A stretch of DNA of 64,000 bases from PWXP01 sp034005525. Its GTDB lineage: Bacteria > Planctomycetota > Planctomycetia > Pirellulales > Thermoguttaceae. The stretch spans positions 62,001 to 126,000 of the forward strand of contig JAVEUP010000001.1 in assembly GCA_034005525.1 (NCBI GenBank). Direction: 5' to 3'. The notes under the pieces were generated by a model that made no database searches, was not told the DNA's origin, and worked only from the letters and a program-made list of their open reading frames with translations. Position 1 is the first letter of the stretch; each line of letters opens with the position of its first letter. This document shows, in pieces, positions 43,060 through 53,291 of this stretch. A program made the position numbers and the translations under genes.

Positions 43060-44807
43060 AACGAATCGGCCACGCACGACGACGGGTCCGCGCCGCTTCG
43101 GCCGCGGGCCTTTCGATGTTCCCCTTCCTGGCGGTGCTCATTTGCACCATCGGGTCGCTCGTGGTCTTGCTAGTGGTCATTACGCGGCAGGCGCGGCTTC
43201 AAGCAGCCGCCGCGGCGACCGAGGCGGCGGCCGAGGCGCACCGCGACGCCGAGGCGGATCGCGAAATGGCCGCGTGGCGCATCGAGCAATTGCAGGAATC
43301 GCGAGAAAGGACCCTCGAACAACTCGCCGACCTGCGCAATACGCTGGGCCACCTGGAAGATCATGCCCGCACGCTCGAAACCCAGCTCCGCGAGTTGGAA
43401 CGCATCGGCGAAGCGCTTGCGCACGGTCACGATTCCTCGCGGCGTGCGGCGATTGAAGCAGAACTCGAGCGGACCAGTGCCGAAATCAGAACGGCGGAGC
43501 AGGCGTTGGCCGACGCCGAGCGGCAGGCGGCCGGCCGTCTCCCGTCGTTCGCAGTCATTCCCTACCAGGGCCCGAACGAAACTCGGCGCCGGCCCATCTA
43601 CATCGAGTGCCGGGGCGATGCCGTTGTCTTGCAGCCGGAGGGAATCATGCTGCGGGCGGACGACTTCGACGGCCCCGACGGCCCGGGCAACCCGCTGGCT
43701 GCCGCATTGCGCGCGAAGCGGGAATACCTGCTCGCCTACGGCAATCTCGATCCGCGGCAAGCGGGTGAGCCGTACCCGTTGCTCATCGTCCGTCCCAACG
43801 GCATTGTGGCCTACTACGCCGCTCGCCAAGCCATGAGTTCCTGGCGTTCGGAGTTCGGATATGAGCTGGTCGAAAGCGACTGGAAGATCGAGTTCCAGCA
43901 GCCCGATCCGCAGTTGGCCGATCTGCTTCAGAAGACGGTCGAGTCGGCCCGGGTGCGGCGGGAGCAGCTTGCCGCTGCGGCGCCCCGGCACTACGGATCG
44001 CAACGCGGCCAGGTCACGTACCGGGCGGCGCCGGGCGGCGGAATCACCGTGGACGGAGTGCGGCCGGAACCGGTCCGCCCTGCGCAGAGATACGCGCGCC
44101 CCGGCGGCGCGTCGCCGTCGCGATCCACGACGGCAGGCGGTGCTGAGCCTGGTGAGGGATTTGGCGCCCCGGGCGCCGCCCCGGGCACCGAAGATTACGG
44201 ACTGTCCGACCCGGCACGCCCCGATACTTCGCCCGGCAGCAGCGGTGGCTTCTCTCGCGCAACGGCCGGCCGACACGCTTCGGCCAATGCTGGGGACCAA
44301 CCCGGCCACGCTGCCGGGGTCCAGGCTTCCGGGGCCCAGGCTTCCCGGGCTGCGACCGCCGGCTCGGGCGCGACGCGCTCGGGAAGCGGCCAGCCGGCAA
44401 CCGACGGCGAAGGAACACCGCTTCAATTGGGCGAATGGCGCGACCCCGAAACGCTCCGCCCGGTGGCCGACAAGAAGGGGCGCGACTGGGCGCTGCCCAA
44501 CGCCAGCCAACGCGCCACGCCCATTACGCGGCCGGTGCGGATAGAATGCCACCCGGACCGGCTGGTACTGCCCTCCGCTGCCGGCGCCGCCGGAGGCCGC
44601 ACCGTGTGGCTGGGCGACAGTACGGCGAAGTCGGTCGATGAACTGGTGACCGCCGTGTGGGACGTGATTGACGGTTGGGGAATCGCCGGGCGCGACATGT
44701 ACTGGAGCCCCGTGCTCGAAATGCGGGTTGCCCCCGCGGCAGAGAGCCGCTTCGCCGACCTCGAAGTGCTGCTCAGCGGCAGTGGTTTCAGCCTGGAGCG
44801 ACTATGA
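43056..44807 (+). CDS. ExbD/TolR-like transmembrane protein with coiled coil and low-complexity region
   Basis: A 583-residue protein. One N-terminal membrane helix (MFPFLAVLICTIGSLVVLLVVI, residues ~21-42) is preceded by a basic cytoplasmic tail, as in ExbD. An Ala/Glu-rich coiled coil follows (residues ~45-165). A folded segment (FAVIPYQGPNETRRRPIYIEC, LLIVRPNGIVAYYAAR, SSWRSEFGYELVESDWKI) precedes a ~150-residue Gly/Ala/Ser/Pro-rich stretch and a C-terminal domain (RPVRIECHPDRLVLP...SLERL). It overlaps both neighbours by 4 bases (ATGA twice). Likely the peptidoglycan-facing partner of the channel protein. Confidence 0.75.
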   Translation: MKRIGHARRRVRAASAAGLSMFPFLAVLICTIGSLVVLLVVITRQARLQAAAAATEAAAEAHRDAEADREMAAWRIEQLQESRERTLEQLADLRNTLGHLEDHARTLETQLRELERIGEALAHGHDSSRRAAIEAELERTSAEIRTAEQALADAERQAAGRLPSFAVIPYQGPNETRRRPIYIECRGDAVVLQPEGIMLRADDFDGPDGPGNPLAAALRAKREYLLAYGNLDPRQAGEPYPLLIVRPNGIVAYYAARQAMSSWRSEFGYELVESDWKIEFQQPDPQLADLLQKTVESARVRREQLAAAAPRHYGSQRGQVTYRAAPGGGITVDGVRPEPVRPAQRYARPGGASPSRSTTAGGAEPGEGFGAPGAAPGTEDYGLSDPARPDTSPGSSGGFSRATAGRHASANAGDQPGHAAGVQASGAQASRAATAGSGATRSGSGQPATDGEGTPLQLGEWRDPETLRPVADKKGRDWALPNASQRATPITRPVRIECHPDRLVLPSAAGAAGGRTVWLGDSTAKSVDELVTAVWDVIDGWGIAGRDMYWSPVLEMRVAPAAESRFADLEVLLSGSGFSLERL

Positions 44808-45814
44808 GACCTACCCGCCACGACACCGCCGATGCGCCCGGCCAGGATTCCTTCATGGACATTCTGGCCAACATCACGGGCATCCTCATCATTCTGGTAA
44901 TGGTCATGGGCGTACGTGCCGGGCGGGCGCCGGTTGAAGTCGCTCCGATGGACTTGCCCGAGGAGCACGAAGAACTCCGCGACGTCCTGGCCGCCGAGGC
45001 TTCGCTGCGCAACGAGGTGCTCGAATTGGCCGACGAAGCCTCGCGCCTGCAAGAGGCCGCCATTGCCCGCGGACGCCATCGCCTCGTGCTCGCCGCAGCG
45101 AAGGTCGAAATGGAACAGGAGTTGGCCGCCCGCCGCGCCGAACTCGATGCCGAACAGCAGGCGGCTTTGGACCTTAGCCGCAGGCTGGCGGAAGCCCGCG
45201 AAAGCCTCGCAACGCTTGAGCGCCGGCGCATTGCGGCCGAGACGGTGCAACCCGAGACGGTGGTTATCGAGAGCTACCCCACGCCCATCAGCCGCACGGT
45301 TCACGGCAATGAGGTCCATTTTCAACTGCTCGACGGCGGCATCACACGCGTGCCCATGAAGGAACTCGTCGAGCAGCTTGAAGAGGAACTGGTCCGGAAG
45401 AAGGACCACTTGCGGGAGAGCCGGGTCTACACGGACACGCTCGGGCCGATCGACGGCTTCCGCATGCGATACAAGTTAGAGCGCAACGACATTGGGCACG
45501 AAACCGGCTATGGTGTCGCTCGCATCGGCAGCGTAGTGCAGCTTACGCTTGCCGAGTTCCTTCCGGTAGCCAACTATCCGGCCGAGCCGGTCGACGCCGC
45601 GCTCCGACCCGAGTCCGACTTCCGCAAGTCGCTCGCCTCGCTCCGCCCGGGGCGCACCACGATCACGCTCTGGACCTACCCCAGCGAGTTCGACTCCTTC
45701 CGCCGTCTTCGCAAAGAGCTCTACCACCTCGGCTTTGCCGTCGCCGCCCGCCCCCTCCCCGAAGGCACCCCCATCAGCGGCTCGCCCGACGGCACGCGGT
45801 CGGCGGCGCAGTAG
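44804..45814 (+). CDS. second ExbD/TolR-like transmembrane protein
   Basis: A 336-residue protein. Short cytoplasmic N-terminus, one helix (FMDILANITGILIILVMVMGV, residues ~17-37), a coiled coil (DVLAAEASLRNEVLELADEASRL through ~residue 145), then a folded domain containing VIESYPTPISRTVHGNEVHFQLLDGG and a C-terminal segment (TTITLWTYPSEFDSFRRLRKEL). The topology parallels the preceding gene without its low-complexity insert. Its start overlaps the preceding stop. The three genes form one tightly coupled operon and probably one membrane motor or transducer complex; no TonB-like gene is adjacent. Confidence 0.78.
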   Translation: MRPTRHDTADAPGQDSFMDILANITGILIILVMVMGVRAGRAPVEVAPMDLPEEHEELRDVLAAEASLRNEVLELADEASRLQEAAIARGRHRLVLAAAKVEMEQELAARRAELDAEQQAALDLSRRLAEARESLATLERRRIAAETVQPETVVIESYPTPISRTVHGNEVHFQLLDGGITRVPMKELVEQLEEELVRKKDHLRESRVYTDTLGPIDGFRMRYKLERNDIGHETGYGVARIGSVVQLTLAEFLPVANYPAEPVDAALRPESDFRKSLASLRPGRTTITLWTYPSEFDSFRRLRKELYHLGFAVAARPLPEGTPISGSPDGTRSAAQ

Positions 45815-46017
45815 GGTGTTCATGGCGGCGCGCCCGTTGAGCAAGCTGCTAACCTGGCGGCCGCACTGCTGTACCAGCGTCGGGGGGCGTGGCAGAAGTG
45901 TCCCAAGGCCGGTAGAATGCGATCGTGGATGGTAACCCTTGATGAAGCCGGTGGCCAGTCCCTTTCAGTCGGACGGCCGAACGACTCGGGGGCGTGGATG
46001 GAGGTGTGCAAACCGAA

Positions 46018-46872
46018 ATGGCTGACCAATTCGACCCGACGCCTCTTCCTGACCCTATCGAGATCGAGTGTGTAGCCCAGTTGGTGGAGTGGGTCGAAAA
46101 GTGGAAGTGGGGCCCGCCCCCGACACGTGCGTCCTTGTGGTTCCGGGGGCATCGGCAACGCGTGGGTGTATTGCAGCCTGCCTTTCTCCGTTCCAACGTG
46201 GAGGAGCTTATTACCGAAGGTCGGTCGTGGGCTGCCTCTGAGTCCGAGTGGGGCGGGCCGGTAGGGTCTGGCGAATGCGAGTTCAATAAGGAGTTCCGCT
46301 GCCGTGCGGCTTCATTTGTGAGGGATCCGGATGATTTTGTCGAATTGTATTTCCTTGCACAGCACTACGGGCTGCCCACCCGGCTGCTTGATTGGACAAC
46401 AAATCCCCTGGCCGCCTTGTTCTTTGCTGTATCTGGCGACTTGAGGGAGGACGGTGAAGTTGTGGTCATGCCGCCGCGCTATGCGGCTGGCGAAGGCAAG
46501 TGCATTTACGTTGCGTCTCCAAAATGGGACCCACTTCTGAAACAGGCTGTGTCGGCACTTTTTGGACCGGCGGATATGCCGAACGACGCACAGCCCGTTT
46601 TGTACGTTCAGCCGGACGTGACCGATTTTCGAATATCCCAACAGGGCTCGCGCTTCTCGTTGCACACGACGAACCAGCCGGCCTTTCCTGAAAAGGCGAT
46701 TGTCCGGCTGCGCGTACCGGCAGATGTGAAATGGAAACTGGCCATGTCGTTGCGAACGATGGGACTCACGTGGGTTTCACTTTTCGGCGATTTGCAGCAT
46801 CTATGCCGTGAGATGGCCGACAAGATTGGCGTGCACCTGCCCGGCGAATTCGACGGCCCCTGCCCCCCGTAG
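46018..46872 (+). CDS. FRG domain protein (probable defence-associated)
   Basis: A 284-residue protein. The FRG-domain marks are clear: SLWFRGHRQRVGVLQPAFLR near the N-terminus and FLAQHYGLPTRLLDWTTNPLAALFFA in the middle, then strand-rich VYVASPKW and the RISQQGSRFSLHT region. FRG proteins are common in phage-defence and toxin loci, but the biochemical activity is not settled. ATG 46018 follows GGAGGTG with a somewhat long spacer; a GTG at 45994 is also possible. It opens a run of small mobile-type genes on the plus strand. Confidence 0.85.
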   Translation: MADQFDPTPLPDPIEIECVAQLVEWVEKWKWGPPPTRASLWFRGHRQRVGVLQPAFLRSNVEELITEGRSWAASESEWGGPVGSGECEFNKEFRCRAASFVRDPDDFVELYFLAQHYGLPTRLLDWTTNPLAALFFAVSGDLREDGEVVVMPPRYAAGEGKCIYVASPKWDPLLKQAVSALFGPADMPNDAQPVLYVQPDVTDFRISQQGSRFSLHTTNQPAFPEKAIVRLRVPADVKWKLAMSLRTMGLTWVSLFGDLQHLCREMADKIGVHLPGEFDGPCPP

Positions 46873-46909
46873 CAACGCCGCAAGTGACTGAACCGCCGGT
46901 GAGGTTTCT

Positions 46910-47155
46910 ATGAACACGTTTCCGATTCGCCGCATCGAACGCAGCCGGGCCCAATCCGTCGAGCCCCTGGGGAGCAAGCCGAAGTTCCGGTTCCTCGAGG
47001 GCCGACCGGCGGCTGTTGTCCAAGGGCGAAGACCGCGGCACGGGTGAGGTTGGGGCAGTCGCATGGGGAATGCGTGCCCTGCAGAAGGAGTGCTTGCTAG
47101 ATGGGCTAGTAGCCGATACCATGAATAAGTGGAATAGGACATGTCGCTAACGCAG
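46910..47155 (+). pseudogene. frameshifted N-terminal fragment resembling a HipA-like kinase protein
   Basis: ATG 46910 opens a frame reading IERSRAQSVEPLGSKPKFRF, then LEG. One extra C in GGCCGAC near 47003 shifts the frame; in the other frame the text continues DRRLLSKGEDRGTGE. Together this matches the typical opening of HipA-domain proteins (GSKxKFW...RRLLFKxEDRGTGEDWAE). After that the resemblance ends and the fragment runs into the next gene's start. It is a remnant, not a functional gene. Confidence 0.4.
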
Positions 47156-47599
47156 AACGAGTTTGAGGCCATTCTCGCGGACAACACCAAACGTATCGAT
47201 GCCGACATTTCCTGGAGCGAGGATGAGGACCACTCGCCTAGTGTCGAGTTTCGTGCGGAGGTGCGATCCGACGCCGGTTATCCGCTGTTCGTGCGAGGGA
47301 GCTATAATCCGTTGGCCCAGACGCTCACCTACTGTGTGATCCATCGTGGAGCCGGCCGCATATATGGACTCGACTTGGGCAAAGACCACCATAACCCAGA
47401 TTGCCACGACGTGGGTCGGCGCCACAAACACCGCTGGAATGAACCTGTCCGCGATAAGGAAGCCTATCCTCCCAGCGACATCACCGCGCCGGCGAGTGAT
47501 CCCGTGGCCGTTTGGCGACAGTTTTGTCAGGAAGCCGGTATTCAGCATGACTACGCGATGCATGAACCACCTCCGGTCCAGTTGGAGATGTTCGAATGA
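47141..47599 (+). CDS. DUF6978-like protein
   Basis: A 152-residue soluble protein. It starts MSLTQNEFEAILAD and has a His/Cys-rich central part (CVIHRGAGRIYGLDLGKDHHNPDC, then HKHRWNE) that resembles proteins labelled DUF6978. No signal or membrane helix. The stop overlaps the next start (ATGA), so it is translated with a DUF1828/DUF1829-like gene. This pairing suggests an antitoxin, toxin or phage-defence component. The exact function is unknown, and the family call is from memory. Confidence 0.55.
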   Translation: MSLTQNEFEAILADNTKRIDADISWSEDEDHSPSVEFRAEVRSDAGYPLFVRGSYNPLAQTLTYCVIHRGAGRIYGLDLGKDHHNPDCHDVGRRHKHRWNEPVRDKEAYPPSDITAPASDPVAVWRQFCQEAGIQHDYAMHEPPPVQLEMFE

Positions 47600-48366
47600 G
47601 TATTTGCGAGACTCTTAAGAACACCGTAGGCGAGTTGTTTGAATGCGAAGACGCGAATGAGCATGTGCGCATTCGAACGCCGTACCTTTATCCCGACGGC
47701 GATTATATCGATTTGTTCGTGAAGCCGTCGGCGGAAGGCCTTACCGTAAGCGACCTTGGCGAAACAGCGAGGTGGCTTCGCATGCAAACCATCTCGCTAC
47801 GAAGGTCGCCGAAGCAGCGACAGATGATCGACGACGCGTGCCTGACGCACGGAGTGGATTTCTATCGAGGAATGTTGGCCGTTCGCGCCAAGACGGACGG
47901 TTCCGATTTGAGCGCCGCCATTACACGACTGGGCCAGGCGGCGCTGCGAGTGTCGGACCTGTGGTTTAGTTTTCGGACGCGGGCGTTTGAGTCGGCGACC
48001 GATGAAGTGGCCGACTTCCTTACCGAACGGCAGATTCCCTTCGACCGCGGCGAACGGCTGGTAGGCCGTTCCGGACGAACCTACAGCATCGACTTTCACA
48101 CCCGCACGCAGCAACGCAGCAATTTGATCGCGGTGCTCAGTACGGGGAGCCGATCGGCGGCCGCGCGCGTGGTGGAGCACGTGGTAGCAACATGGTACGA
48201 CCTCAATCACCTGCAGCTCGGGCAGGAGCCGGTGGGGTTTGTCTCTTTGTTTGACGACACGCTCGACGTGTGGCGGCCCGAGGAGTTCCGGCTCGTCGAG
48301 GAGATTTCGACCGTTGCCCGATGGTCGGCGCAGGATGAGTTCGTGGGGCTGCTGGCCGCGGCGTGA
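47596..48366 (+). CDS. DUF1828/DUF1829-like protein
   Basis: A 256-residue soluble protein. The N-terminal half fits the DUF1828 pattern (RIRTPYLYPDGDYIDLFVKP, GLTVSDLGETARWLRM) and the C-terminal half DUF1829 (VADFLTERQIPFDRGERL, NLIAVLSTGSRSAAARVVEHV). These domains are found in prophage and toxin-type loci. It overlaps the preceding gene by 4 bases and abuts the peptidase gene; a GTG inside its stop could even start the next frame. Role unknown. Confidence 0.7.
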   Translation: MSICETLKNTVGELFECEDANEHVRIRTPYLYPDGDYIDLFVKPSAEGLTVSDLGETARWLRMQTISLRRSPKQRQMIDDACLTHGVDFYRGMLAVRAKTDGSDLSAAITRLGQAALRVSDLWFSFRTRAFESATDEVADFLTERQIPFDRGERLVGRSGRTYSIDFHTRTQQRSNLIAVLSTGSRSAAARVVEHVVATWYDLNHLQLGQEPVGFVSLFDDTLDVWRPEEFRLVEEISTVARWSAQDEFVGLLAAA

Positions 48367-48422
48367 TACAAGTGCTGCACTGGAGGTATTGTCGGAGTTG
48401 CCCTGGACTGCGACTGATTGTC

Positions 48423-49601
48423 ATGACAAATACGGCCCCCGTCCATCCAGAGCTGATTCGCTGGGCAATCGACCGCTCGGGGTTGGCGTCTGAGGATCTG
48501 GCTACAGCGTTCCCCAAGCTCGACGAGTGGAAACGAGGCAAACGCCTTCCCACCTTCCGGCAATTGGAGGCGTTTGCCAAGAAGACGATGACGCCGTTAG
48601 GGTATCTGTACCTTGACGCGCCGCCGGAGGAACGGCTCCCCATTCCCGACTTCCGCACCGTGGGCGACGCGCGCATCGATCGCCCGAGCCCGAACCTGAT
48701 CGAAACAATCCAGGCAATGCAGCGCCGCCAGGCATGGATGCGGGAGTACTTGATCGAACAGGCAGAGAAGCCGCTTGGTTTTGTCGGTGCCGCGAAGCAC
48801 AGCCGAAATGTCGTTTCGCTGGCTGCCCGCATTCGCGACACCTTGGGCCTTATCGTTGATTGGGCCGAGCTTCATTCGACGTGGGAGGACGCACTGCGCA
48901 CATTGCGCCAATCGGCGGAGCACATCGGGATTCTCGTTGCAACCAGCAGCGTGGTGGGACTGAACAATCATCGCCCGCTCGATCCCCAGGAGTTCCGTGG
49001 CTTCGTGGTGTGCGACTCGTACGCGCCGCTGATCTTCGTCAATGGTGCCGACTCGAAATCGGCGCAGATGTTCACCTTAGCGCATGAACTGGCTCACGTC
49101 TGGCTGGGCCAGGATGGCTTGTTTAATTTGATCAAGACGATGCCACACGACGATGACACGGAGCGATACTGCAACCAAGTCGCCGCCGAATTCCTGGTTC
49201 CGCGACGGAAACTCTTGGAGCGGTGGCAGGAGGCGCAAGCAACCGGGAAGCCCTTCCAGACGATTGCCCGCTGGTGCAAAGTGAGTCCGGTCGTAGCGGC
49301 CCGACGGGCATTGGACTTGAGATTGATCAGCAAGGCGCAGTTCTTCGTGTTCTACGAACAAGATCAGGAAGACTGGCGGCATCGGAAGGCGGAAGAGAAG
49401 GTGCGCAAGAAGGGCGGACCCAACTTCTACGATGTGCAAGACGTCCGGTTAGGCAGGCGATTCGCCTATGCCGTCGTGCGAGCCGCGCGCGAGGGCCGAC
49501 TCTTGTTCCGCGAGGCATACCAGCTAACCGACCTCAAAGGGCAGACCTTCAATCAATACGCCGACCGTCTCATTCAGAGGATGAAGGATGAGCGACGGTA
49601 G
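48423..49601 (+). CDS. XRE-family/ImmA-IrrE metallopeptidase (probable antitoxin)
   Basis: A 392-residue protein. N-terminal helical region with helix-turn-helix character (HPELIRWAIDRSGLASEDLA, KLDEWKRGKRLPTFRQLE). Then the IrrE/ImmA peptidase domain with zinc motif H-E-LA-H at residues 221-225 (FTLAHELAHVWLG) and the downstream NQVAAEFLVPR. ATG 48423 places the DNA-binding start where the family begins; GTG 48363, overlapping the preceding stop, would add 20 unlike residues. It overlaps the DUF4411 gene by 14 bases. ImmA/IrrE + PIN-like pairs are known toxin-antitoxin-type modules, and this protein would be the regulator or antitoxin. Confidence 0.88.
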   Translation: MTNTAPVHPELIRWAIDRSGLASEDLATAFPKLDEWKRGKRLPTFRQLEAFAKKTMTPLGYLYLDAPPEERLPIPDFRTVGDARIDRPSPNLIETIQAMQRRQAWMREYLIEQAEKPLGFVGAAKHSRNVVSLAARIRDTLGLIVDWAELHSTWEDALRTLRQSAEHIGILVATSSVVGLNNHRPLDPQEFRGFVVCDSYAPLIFVNGADSKSAQMFTLAHELAHVWLGQDGLFNLIKTMPHDDDTERYCNQVAAEFLVPRRKLLERWQEAQATGKPFQTIARWCKVSPVVAARRALDLRLISKAQFFVFYEQDQEDWRHRKAEEKVRKKGGPNFYDVQDVRLGRRFAYAVVRAAREGRLLFREAYQLTDLKGQTFNQYADRLIQRMKDERR

Positions 49602-50112
49602 GCGCTACCTGCTTGATGCCAACGTGTTCATCGAGGCTTACCAGGGATACTACGCCTTTGATATCTGTCCCGGCTTCTGGCAGTCGCTCCTTCGCCAACA
49701 CGGTGCAAAACGTGTCTTCAGTATCGACAAGATCGAGGACGAACTCGCGGCAGGCCACGATTCATTGAGCAATTGGGCGACCGACACAGCTCAGAATACA
49801 TTCTTCAAGCGTACGGCAGACAAGCGTGTCGCGGATGCTTTTACGGAAATGATCAAGTGGGTTCAGGCAGATAAGCAATTCACCGTCGAGGCGAAGGCGC
49901 GATTTGCGTCCGTTGCAGACGGTTGGTTGATCGCCTATGCGAAAACCAATGCCTTGATCGTGGTTACCCGGGAAACCTATGTTCCCGACGTGAAAGTGAG
50001 GGTCCCTATTCCCAACGTCTGTCTCGAATTTGACGTCGAATTCTGCAACACATTCGAGATGCTCCGCGATCTGAAGGTGCAATTCGTCTTGAGAAAGCGA
50101 ACGACAAAGTGA
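49588..50112 (+). CDS. DUF4411 PIN-like protein (probable toxin nuclease)
   Basis: A 174-residue protein. It opens YLLDANVFIEAYQGYYAFD, with the first PIN acidic residue in LLDANV, and continues FSIDKIEDELAAGHD and ADGWLIAYAKTNALIVVTRE, the pattern of DUF4411. The C-terminal acidic position is less clear. PIN-fold proteins cleave RNA; activity here is inferred. Start within the peptidase gene (14-bp overlap), so production is coupled. Last gene of the plus-strand island. Confidence 0.85.
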   Translation: MSDGRRYLLDANVFIEAYQGYYAFDICPGFWQSLLRQHGAKRVFSIDKIEDELAAGHDSLSNWATDTAQNTFFKRTADKRVADAFTEMIKWVQADKQFTVEAKARFASVADGWLIAYAKTNALIVVTRETYVPDVKVRVPIPNVCLEFDVEFCNTFEMLRDLKVQFVLRKRTTK

Positions 50113-50140
50113 TTTTGGATGAACGGCCGCGGCGGCCCCG

Positions 50141-51535
<1,395 letters not shown>

Positions 51536-51613
51536 GGTTCGCTTCCGTTCGGTTGGTTCTTGGGCGTATGGCCTATCAGTTTCGCCCAAAACATTCCGCG
51601 AATCAACCCGTAG

Positions 51614-52816
51614 TCACGGAATTTGCCGCTTCGACTGCACGCTCCGGCGGTATTCCAGCGGCGTCATGCCGGTCAGTCGTTTGAAGACCAGTCGCATTCG
51701 CGCTACGCTGGAAAACCCACAAGCTCGGACGGCAGTTTGGAACTTGAGGCTGCCTGGGGCGGTCAGAAACTGCTTGGCCCGTTCGACTCGCTTGCGGCTG
51801 ACGTATTCATGTGGAGTACAGCCGAGCAGCCGCTGGAAATGGATCTCCAAGTTCCGGCGTGAGATCGCGGTGACTTCAACAAGCCGCTCGATTCCGAACG
51901 GCTCGCTCAGATGGTCGTGAATATAGTGCAGCGCGGCGGCCAGGTGGGGGTCCTCGACGGCAATGGTGTCGGTCGACTGCCGGGCAACGACGCAGGCGGG
52001 CGCGACCGCCAGATCGTCCGGAACCGGCAGGCCGTCCATCAGCCGATCGAGTATTCGCGCGGTCTCAAATCCCAGCCGCCAGGAGTCCCGCAAGACGCTG
52101 CTTAGCGTCGGCTGACAAAACTCGCAAAGCGTGGGGTCATCCTCCATTCCAATCAGAGCGATGTCGTGCGGGATCTGAAGCCCTAACCTGCCGCATTCCT
52201 CCATGACCGCGCGGGCGCGATAATCCTGAACGGCCAGCAGCCCGATCGGTGGCCGGAGCCGTTTAAGCCACCGAACCAACAGTGTGGTTCGCTTCTGCCA
52301 ACTGGCCCAGGGCCCAGCGCTTACCGGTACCTGCAACACGTCGCATGTCGCCCCGGCTTGCTCGGCGCACTCAGCGAAGCCGCGGCAACGCTCTTCGGAA
52401 AACCAGAACCCATCCAGGCCAAAATAAGCGAGCCGGCGGAAGCCGCGGCCCAGCAGGTGCTCCGCCGCCAGCCGCCCCATGGCGTAGTGATCGGGCCGCA
52501 CGCGTGGAAATCCTGTCTCGCGCAGCGTCGATGCGCCGTTTACGAGGGGGATGCCGAGTCGATGTGCCGAACGAATATCTGCCTCATTGAGAATCGCGGC
52601 AAACACACCGTCTCCCGGCCAGCCGCGAAGGTCGTCGATCGACAGCGCCCTCTCCCCGGCGCCAATCAGGGAAGGAGGGCTGGTTGTTAGCGACCAGCCG
52701 CCATGGTCCTTGGCATAGTCCATCACTCCGCGAAGAAAGATTGTCATGTGTGGCACGGCAAGCGGATAGGCAATTGCCACATGCCGCCGTGCTTTGGATG
52801 TGTAGCTCGGAGCCAT
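51614..52816 (-). CDS. XylR-type transcription activator (periplasmic-binding-like sensor + AraC DNA-binding domain)
   Basis: A 400-residue regulator. The N-terminal ~275 residues form a LacI/XylR-like sugar-binding fold (HVAIAYPLAVPHMTIFLRGVMDYA, GIPLVNGAST, LAAEHLLGRGFRRLAYFGLDGFWFSEER, IALIGMEDDPTLCEF). The C-terminal ~110 residues are an AraC double HTH (ALHYIHDHLSEPFGIERLVEVT, SRRNLEIHFQRLLGCTPHEYV, CGFSSVARMRLVFKRLTGMTPLEYR). ATG 52816 has GAGGAGA 9 bases upstream. It is likely to sense a pentose-like sugar and control sugar-use genes elsewhere, none being adjacent. Confidence 0.9.
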   Translation of the reverse strand: MAPSYTSKARRHVAIAYPLAVPHMTIFLRGVMDYAKDHGGWSLTTSPPSLIGAGERALSIDDLRGWPGDGVFAAILNEADIRSAHRLGIPLVNGASTLRETGFPRVRPDHYAMGRLAAEHLLGRGFRRLAYFGLDGFWFSEERCRGFAECAEQAGATCDVLQVPVSAGPWASWQKRTTLLVRWLKRLRPPIGLLAVQDYRARAVMEECGRLGLQIPHDIALIGMEDDPTLCEFCQPTLSSVLRDSWRLGFETARILDRLMDGLPVPDDLAVAPACVVARQSTDTIAVEDPHLAAALHYIHDHLSEPFGIERLVEVTAISRRNLEIHFQRLLGCTPHEYVSRKRVERAKQFLTAPGSLKFQTAVRACGFSSVARMRLVFKRLTGMTPLEYRRSVQSKRQIP

Positions 52817-53291
52817 CTCGATTCTCCTCGACCCGGAGGAAACCGCCAATGCGCGGGGGTCGGCGCGCACGGGTGTGACTCCCACGGCAATGCGTGCGCA
52901 AATCGACCCCGGTTTGCGCAATTAGGTCATTGCTTCACGCAACAACGCCAATTTATGATAACATAAGAAAAGCATGAACGGGATAGGTCGAGCGGCATCT
53001 TCAGGACGGTCGACGGTAGGGACGAGCGTAACGCAAGCTCCACCTGCGGCAATTACCATATTGCGTGTCGCGATTTTTGCTATTCTGGTCAGATTCTGCT
53101 AAACTGGGACTCGTGATGGCAGCGGGTGCTGCCGCAATCGGCGACGCGTGCCTGCCGAGCAAAGACACAGAAACGGCACGCGAGCAAAACCGTGTGCTCA
53201 GGTCAAGTACCGTTCGGGCTTGTAATCACTTGGGGCCTTTCAGCGTCCCGCAAGCGGTTGCGACCAATCCTAGAAAGAAAGGGGTGTTGCC
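52817..53291. other. divergent intergenic region
   Basis: About 475 bases between the XylR-type regulator and the first PEP-CTERM gene. It is AT-rich in 52920-52975 (TTATGATAACATAAG), a plausible promoter. A weak TTGCG/CGCAA pair at 52914-52942 could be an operator. No gene is seen. Confidence 0.35.
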
